Assembly: GCA_964023275.1 (NCBI GenBank)
Contig: OZ029915.1
Span: 40,288,738 to 40,352,737, forward strand
DNA from: Norana najaformis
Lineage: Eukaryota; Annelida; Clitellata; Crassiclitellata; Hormogastridae
Direction of reading: 5' to 3'
Length of the DNA stretch: 64,000 bases
Below, one piece after another: positions 57,722-64,000 of the stretch; the stretch's first letter is position 1; each line of letters starts with the position of its first letter. The notes under the pieces were generated by a model. The model was given only the letters and a program-made list of their open reading frames with translations, searched no databases and was not told where the DNA came from. The translations under genes and the position numbers were made by a program.

Positions 57722-60091
57722 CTGCCTTCATTCTCATAAACTAATTACTTTTAAAGGCTAATCATGTACACACCAACTACGTAAGTATATAGATATTATA
57801 TGTTTCCTATATATATACGCAGTAAACATACATATCGAGTAGTGCGGTGGAGCTGGTCATTAGCATATTGTCAAACGCTTCAACTGCGGTAGGTAGTCCC
57901 GCCTTCTCTTGTTAACCGCGGCCGATCTTTGACGTCGTCTGCTAACCGACCGACCGACTGACGTAGGCACTCGATGGAGCGGTTCACAGGCGATCGGCAG
58001 AGTTTGTTGACGCGTCAAAGTCGATTGGCCGTTGCTATGGATGTTGTTTAGTTACGCTTCTAGGCTCGGTTACCGAATGAATACAGCGCGAAGTGTGCGT
58101 AGGCCTCCGGTAGGGGAGCTCGTGCCGAATAAACGATTCGGTAGGGATAATTTGTCGTCCGAATGTTATACTTTGTACAGCTCAGGTCGACTTTTTTGTC
58201 GTTGTCGTCTGAGCTGGCTGGATGAACTTCTGACATTGAAGAAAGACTCAGTCAAGGCGGCAGGGAACTGATCGGTCGGTATCTAAGACTGTCGATGTAG
58301 TGCAATATTAGCAGCAGGACAGTTGAAGAAAATCCTGATACCGATCTGTAGTAAGTAAATGCTAGTAAATGCTGAATTAGCATGCACTTAGTCTTCAGCT
58401 GTTTCATTCTGGAAAATTTATGTAGCATAGGGCCTAAATTTGATGATCTGTCATATTGCATGCTTCAAACTCATCGTATTTCCGTGCGGCAGTATAGACC
58501 ACACTAATCTCATGTTACTATAGCCACAGTGCTACTGTTTCAGAGGCAAACACCTACTGTTTCAGGTAATTTGAAGAATTAGTAGAGAAATGCACATCCA
58601 GCGCATCTGCATTCTGAGTCTGTCGACGTCGGAGTAAGAAAGCAATGCAATGTGTGACAGACGCAGAGTCCTCCCTCCCTTGTCCCTGCAGGGTCAGCCA
58701 TAAAAACCGTTCCCTGCACACGCATTCAACGTCCAATATTGGTACAAAATTAAATTTGCTATATTAGCTATAATCGTTTATAGGGATAAAGGCAACGGGA
58801 AATGGTAATTTCGTTTTAAAATGCCAGCTATTAAACTAAGGCTACTGGTAAATAAAATAAATAAAATGAAAAATATGTCAAAAATTGTAAATACGTCAAC
58901 GTTGCATGCAAAATATCTTATGTCAGTCCTCTCCCTCGTCCGTTTTATCTCTCCACTAACAGTATACGATCAGTGCATTACTTCATAGCTCAGTTCACTA
59001 GTGGAACGAAAACCTTGGAATATTTCCCTGTGTTGGCGGGTTATAAACCTCTGACCTCTGAGTGACCGGTCAGCACGCTAATCATTGATGATCCTATCAG
59101 GGTACAGTAACAACTAGCCCCGAGCCACACACCCTATTTCATTTGTCTCTGCAACGGGCAGTTTAAACGACCTCTGAATGTTCTTGTCACCCAATGTCTG
59201 TTGCTACCAGTTATTCCCTATGTTCTCAAGTCATTCTCCTCTAAATTTGAATTCAAATCACTGCAATTACAGCATCGATTCTAAGATGCATGTCCACTCA
59301 GTTTCATCCAAAAGTTCATATGGTTTTACATTCACTAGCTTCCGGGTTTAACGGGTTTCCATCTCTGTTATGCAATTCTACGGACACGCTGTGTAAATTC
59401 CTGATCTTGTTTAAATATCAGAAAATGGACGTATTTAGTCTAAAACTAAAGAAACGATTACACAGGAAATTGTGATTCGTGATTTTTATACTAGCAAACC
59501 TCTGCCAGGTTTTAAATTGCAGATCACGCACAGACAGTTCAGATACTGTTGCTATTGGGCCTGCTTATCTCCATCTGTCGAATCACCCCTATTAAATGAT
59601 CTACTGAAACTGATGCAGACAGACTAATCTAATCTAAAATAATATAATCTGATCTAATATAATCTAATCTAATCCAATACAATCTGACCTGACCTGACCT
59701 GAATTGCTAGTAAACCATCGAAAGTCTAATTTTGTAACAAAAATAGGGCATCGTTCAGGCGCACTCCTGAAACATGCGCTTCAATAGTTTCTTGTGCTAA
59801 TCACAAACCTGAATCGATCGACCAATTCAGCGCGGACTTTGTCCAGTTACCACTCATCCGCTTGGACCATAGGCCTATAGGCCTAGCCACTCATTCGTTT
59901 GGACCAAAAGCCTACAGGCCTAGGCCTACTCCGAACGTCCCTTCCTGTTCTTACATGTGCTAATATGAGGACGAGAATGTTCACGCTTACAATGCAGAGA
60001 AATTTCTCTTTAAACGAGAGAAAACGCTTGCAAATAAATGCTGTACAACGTGTGCAAAATATGTTTGTTTCATAAATCCCGTGTTTGTTGA
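57722..60091. other. Intergenic, no gene recognised
   Basis: Includes a CG-richer patch at 57880-58150, an AATCTAATCTAATCC tandem at 59635-59700 and clustered TAGGCCTA palindromes at 59868-59930. No exon supported. Confidence 0.45.
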
Positions 60092-60305
60092 AAGATCCAC
60101 CCATCGAATGTTTGAAGTAGCTGGTCCAGCTGAGTGGAACTCTTTACCTGAATCTATTCGAAGATGCTCTTCAATAGATAATTTTAAATTAAAACTTATG
60201 ACTCATTTATTCTCTCAGTATTATAACTAATCATTAAGTTGTAACGCGTCCTTTGAGTAAGACATTGTTTTATTAAGGCGCGTTATAAATATAAGTTGTA
60301 TTGTA
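60092..60305 (+). pseudogene. LINE ORF2 C-terminus and 3' tail
   Basis: Encodes RMFEVAGPAEWNSLPESIR, then FKLKLMTHLFSQYYN and TAA at 60228-60230. 'GPxxWNSLPxSIR' and 'FKxxLxTHLF' mark a LINE ORF2 end. The tail GGCGCGTTATAAATATAAGT follows. 5'-truncated. Confidence 0.85.
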
Positions 60306-60692
60306 TGGAACGTTGAATAAGTGACTGCAAATTAATAGAGTCAGACAGACGGCCAGGTAAGCAAACAGACAGACAGGCAGACACACAGACAGGCAGATAG
60401 ACAGACATATAGAAAGACAGTCATTTATACTGACTGACTGAATGAATGACTGATTCAGTCAATCAATCACTGAAAAGTTTGTTGGTTTCTGCGTTTGCAT
60501 GCTTGCTTGTTTTATTGATTTATTTACTGACTAATTGAGTCATTGGTTGAAATCCCTAATTGTGGGATTAGTGTCGATTTAACCGAACAGTGAGTTGTTG
60601 ATATCGGCCTTATGATTTGCCTGTAGTGTATCGATTGAGTTATTTAATTGAATGCTTTGTGTATTCGTAGAGCTGAATAATTATCCATCGTA
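60306..60692. other. Upstream region of the ankyrin-like gene
   Basis: Contains an ACAGACAG microsatellite (60365-60415) and GACTGA/TCAATCAA-rich low complexity. No clear promoter element. Confidence 0.4.
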
Positions 60693-61083
60693 ATGGAAGA
60701 ATGTGCTGACGTGGTTAATGGACGGTCATCGTCGGCTACCTCTGTTCCGACCTCCATGGAGCAGACGCAGCTGTCGAGTCTCCTACGTAAAGGGTCACGC
60801 GCCTCGATGAAGGCCGGCTGGCGGCTAGTTGGGACAATGAACGAGGACGAGGTCAGGCGAAGGTCAGAGGTCGACAACAGCACATACCTGCATCAGGTCG
60901 TCGACCAGGCCACCGATGCATTTAAGAAATACGGTGACATCAACCACCTGATTCCTCTGATATACCGCCTCGCTCTCAAAGGTGTACTTGTAAATGCGCA
61001 GAATGCACATGGAAATACCTGTCTTCACCTGGCTTGTCTTCGACCGAATGCAGAGCGATTATGTCCGCACCTGATTCGAATAG
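60693..61083 (+). CDS. Ankyrin-like gene exon 1
   Basis: ATG at 60693. Donor ATAG|GTAGGA after 130 codons plus one base. Ends in the 'HLIRIG' half-repeat completed by exon 2. Confidence 0.88.
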
Positions 61084-63681
61084 GTAGGATTCGTTTCCTC
61101 TGCCCTTTCCACTGAATAACATTTAAGATTATTATTTAACCCATTATATATATATATATATATATATGTAACATAACATAATTTATAATAAGATAGGCCT
61201 ATACATAGAGCAAGATATATAGCAAGATATACTGTATATCGATACAAATTATTGTTGTGTTGCGTTACATTATCATATTCTGTTCAGGAGTTGATCCATG
61301 CATTCAGAATCAGAAAGGCTGTCGTATAATTCACACGTACAAGAATCACAGATGCCAGCTGGTGAAGGGCCAGATGACCGCAAAGTCTGGCCTGTGGACC
61401 GCCGTCGAGAAAGAGGACCTCGACATGGTCGAAAAGCTGATGAAGACCTGGTGCCGAGTGAACATTCGCAAGAACAAATCGCTGAGGGAACTTGCCGACG
61501 AGACGTCGAACCAGCGACTAATCAAAATTCTTGACCACTACGAACCAGTCAACGAAGTCATCTGCACCGCCTTTGCCTGCGACTGCGAACGAGTCCGAAT
61601 GCTTCTGAAGCAAAGTAAGCACTTCTCTAATAGACAAAGACCCGTGAAATAGAGTAAGCATACTTGAAGCAGAATAGCAACCCTTCAACAAAGCAAACAC
61701 TTCTCACGAACAGTGGGCATTCCTTAAATTGAAAACTGTTGATCCTTCAGCATAGAATGCACTTCTTAAATCGAGTAACCACGGTTGAATCAGGCAAGGT
61801 CATTCGAAAAACAGAGTAAGCCTTAATGAACATAGTAAATAATAATAAACTAGAGTGAACACTCCTGAAACAGACAGTAAAAACTAAGAAAATAGAATTG
61901 TTTTAAATCTATTCGAAATAAATTTGATGAAAATGAATATTCATTCTAGAGAGATTTCGTTAACGTAGGTTCATGTCTTAGTCTGTCGCTTTAGCTTTAT
62001 GCCCTAACTGACCTTTGCCCTGAATCATCTGTCAAGGTCGCCTGGATCTGTCTCAGAAGGACGAGGCTTGCGACGTACCAAAGCCCCTTCTTGTGTCCCT
62101 CCAAGAACTCGGTTACTGGACTCAGCCGGTCATCAAAGTTCTGCGTGATCTTGGAGCAATCGAGTCATCGAACTATGAAGGTAGCCATTTATCTTCACAT
62201 ATCCAGGCATCTTAAAGGTTAAAGTACCATGCAACTGGTACTTTTGTGTACTTGACCTACCTACATGTTGTTTATCCACGTTGAGAGATTTATATAACGC
62301 CATAATGTTGTCGAGAAAGTTTCCAACTGACTATGCCAGCAAGTGCCCACACGATGAAGGTATCGCCCCTTAGGTAGTTGGTTGTTCCCGTTATCAGTAA
62401 TAGCCCTGAGCATATACATAGCAAGAAACATTCTGTTGCTCGTTCCCAGCTTAATCAAGACTCTATCCTATGACCCACTTCAAAGCTCCTTAGTCACAAA
62501 GCGACCCGAGTTTAGACTTCAAATTAAGCATACATATTATAAACATATGATTTCAGTAACCAACCGATGACCCAATTGAGCTGACCCTGGTAGCCACTTT
62601 TGGGATACGACCCACAGTTTGGGAAACACGGAAGTAATCGTTTAATGGATGAATATTAGGTATTATTCGTAGATAACAACAACAACAATAGTATTCTTAT
62701 TCTAAATGCTTATGACGTATGATTCATTGATAGACTGTAATAATAATTCATTTAATATTTATGTCGATTTTATTGTAATATGTTATTGCAGCATTAATTA
62801 ACTGGTTAAACTTTGTTGAAGTTTATACGATTATATTCTATGTGTTTGTGATTCAAAGAGGAGTTCAAAGTGAAAGAGGCTGCCTTCGAGAATTCAGAAT
62901 TCTACAAGTTGACGGCGGAAGGAAGCGACGAGAGCCTGCTCCGAGCGCTCGACCTCATCCTGACCGGCGAACCGGATGTCAGTCTGCGTAGCAGCGTCGA
63001 GGAGACCAAAGGCTGGACGTACTTCCACTACGTCGTCGACAGGTACATCAAGATGAAGCCAGTCAACGAAGAAAGAGCGAGGTTGCTCATCCGAGCAATG
63101 TACCGACTGACCCTGACTGGTATTGATGTGAACGCAAGAGATGCTCTATCGGAGACTGCGCTCATCAAGGCAGCTGCCAGCGCTGATCAGACGCTCATGA
63201 ATCATCTCATCCGACTCGGTACGTCAGACCGTATGCCTCGACTCAAAGCCTATTAACGTCAACGAAATGTATCTATGTACTGTATGTTTTAAAAAGAAAA
63301 TCTTCGCATTGCTTCAACCCCGCCAGTAATCAATACACAATCGTAATCTTTTCACCTTATAATTTTGCACTTTGTGTAAATACGGTCGATAGTATCTTCT
63401 ATTTTATTTTTGTTTCTGTTGACGTGTTATAGGCCTAGTTAAAATGTATATTTGTATGACTATTCTAAACCTTTGCGTTTTGATCGGATATTGCAATTGG
63501 TTTAAGCTGTTAACCCTTTGTCTGGAAATGATCAGTTGTTGAATATGTATGTTAGGTTGCGATGCGTCGTTATCTGACGCAAGAGGTCGGTGCGTCAGCG
63601 AAGAGGTCTACGAAGGACGGGGTAAACTTGTCTTCGGAAACCGCTACAGAGTGACGGACTTGCCCGGACTGTGGGCTGCAG
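60693..63681 (+). CDS. Ankyrin-repeat-like protein, 5 exons, 3' end beyond window
   Basis: Gene-level span. Exons 60693-61083, 61288-61614, 62037-62180, 62859-63218 and 63556-63681 join with every intron in phase 1. The first exon starts at ATG 60693 (MEECADVVNG) and has a Ser-rich leader, then ankyrin-like helices: TYLHQVVDQATDAF, VLVNAQNAHGNTCLHLACL, HLIRIG|VDPCIQNQKGC. Exons 4-5 repeat the same plan: TYFHYVVDRY, IDVNARDALSETALIKAAAS, HLIRLG|CDASLSDARGR. The 'DVNAxDxxGxTxLhxA' core is ankyrin. Exon 2 also has two ankyrin-like helical pairs (LWTAVEKEDLDMVEKLM, VICTAFACDCERVRMLLKQ). Function unknown; a scaffold role is inferred. The last visible exon ends in a donor, so the gene continues. 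Confidence 0.88.
61288..61614 (+). CDS. Ankyrin-like gene exon 2
   Basis: Acceptor TTCTGTTCAG, donor CAAA|GTAAGC. 327 nt, phase 1-1. Starts VDPCIQNQKGCRIIHTYKNH and ends VRMLLKQ. Confidence 0.9.
62037..62180 (+). CDS. Ankyrin-like gene exon 3
   Basis: Acceptor CTGTCAAG, donor GAAG|GTAGCC, 144 nt, phase 1-1. Encodes RLDLSQKDEACDVPKPLLVS and YWTQPVIKVLRDLGAIESS, the ending resembling an ankyrin 'VxxLLxxGA' helix. It has no internal Met. Confidence 0.85.
62859..63218 (+). CDS. Ankyrin-like gene exon 4
   Basis: Acceptor GATTCAAAG, donor CTCG|GTACGT, 360 nt, phase 1-1. Paralogous to the ankyrin portion of exon 1. Confidence 0.88.
63556..63681 (+). CDS. Ankyrin-like gene exon 5
   Basis: Acceptor TATGTTAG, donor GCAG|GTCAGT, 126 nt, phase 1-1. 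Begins CDASLSDARGRCVSEEVYEG and continues KLVFGNRYRVTDLPGLW. Paralogous at its start to exon 2. Confidence 0.82.
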
Positions 63682-64000
63682 GTCAGTCGCCGCTGCTGGC
63701 TTCTACATACCACGGGCGGATTCAGAAGGGGCCACACAGGCCATGCCTCCCTCCATCCGATTTTAGAAAGCTACGGCTGCAAAGGCGGAGCCAGGAAGGC
63801 CACTCTGGATATGCTCCCTAACCCCTAAAGTTTTTGGGCTATTTTGTCATTTTAACGAGAAGCTAGTCTCGACTCAATACTCACCTCTGAGAAAACGATT
63901 ACATCCGAGTTAGTTAGTTGCGGACCTGTCTAGACATTTGGATATTATTTTGCTTTTCGACGATGCTTCTTCTGTAATTAAAACTTGAAACTGCGAATCT
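63682..64000. other. Intron sequence of the ankyrin-like gene
   Basis: Follows the exon 5 donor. No further exon was recognised before the window ends. Confidence 0.5.

Overview
This is metazoan nuclear DNA. It has spliced genes with GT-AG introns, long intergenic stretches, abundant tri- and tetranucleotide microsatellites, minisatellites, 5'-truncated non-LTR retrotransposons, tRNA-derived SINEs and small DNA transposons. The gene content (eyes absent, an NPC2/ML-type lipid-binding protein, an LRR receptor-like protein, an ankyrin-type protein) and the repeat style suggest a bilaterian invertebrate, probably marine. The species cannot be named from sequence alone.

Layout. 0-10 kb holds retroelement debris and a 25-bp minisatellite (2.74-3.63 kb). 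10.96-22.8 kb (minus strand) is a divergent eya gene. Its seven C-terminal exons encode the whole EYA phosphatase domain and are joined by consistent intron phases; two more upstream exons are candidates for the N-terminal region. The eya introns carry a second 25-bp minisatellite (67 units) and two reverse-transcriptase remnants. An array of eleven CACGTG E-boxes lies about 0.4-0.6 kb upstream of the first recognised eya ATG. 23.4-33 kb is repeat-rich and has no recognised gene. 33.3-36.0 kb (minus) is a single-exon LRR transmembrane protein. 36-44 kb holds a LINE fragment, a tRNA-derived SINE and a hAT-type MITE with a perfect 8-bp target duplication.

44.1-47.8 kb (plus) is a four-exon gene for an N-terminally membrane-anchored ML/NPC2-like protein. 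The acceptor of its exon 2 is the last copy of a 52-bp minisatellite, so eleven look-alike acceptors precede it. 52.5-55.9 kb is a cluster of DNA transposons: a hAT-like MITE, a mariner-type MITE with perfect 27-bp ends, and a roughly 2.2-kb element with about 50-bp inverted ends around an intact 563-codon gene of unrecognised family that has its own CRE/TATA promoter. 56.95-57.72 kb is a truncated LINE. 60.7-63.7 kb (plus) holds five exons of an ankyrin-like protein that continues past the window; all of its introns are phase 1 and the module looks duplicated.

The genes do not form an operon or pathway; they are independent eukaryotic loci. The most interesting candidates are the TIR-flanked 563-codon element, the decoy-acceptor minisatellite in the ML gene and the E-box array upstream of eya.
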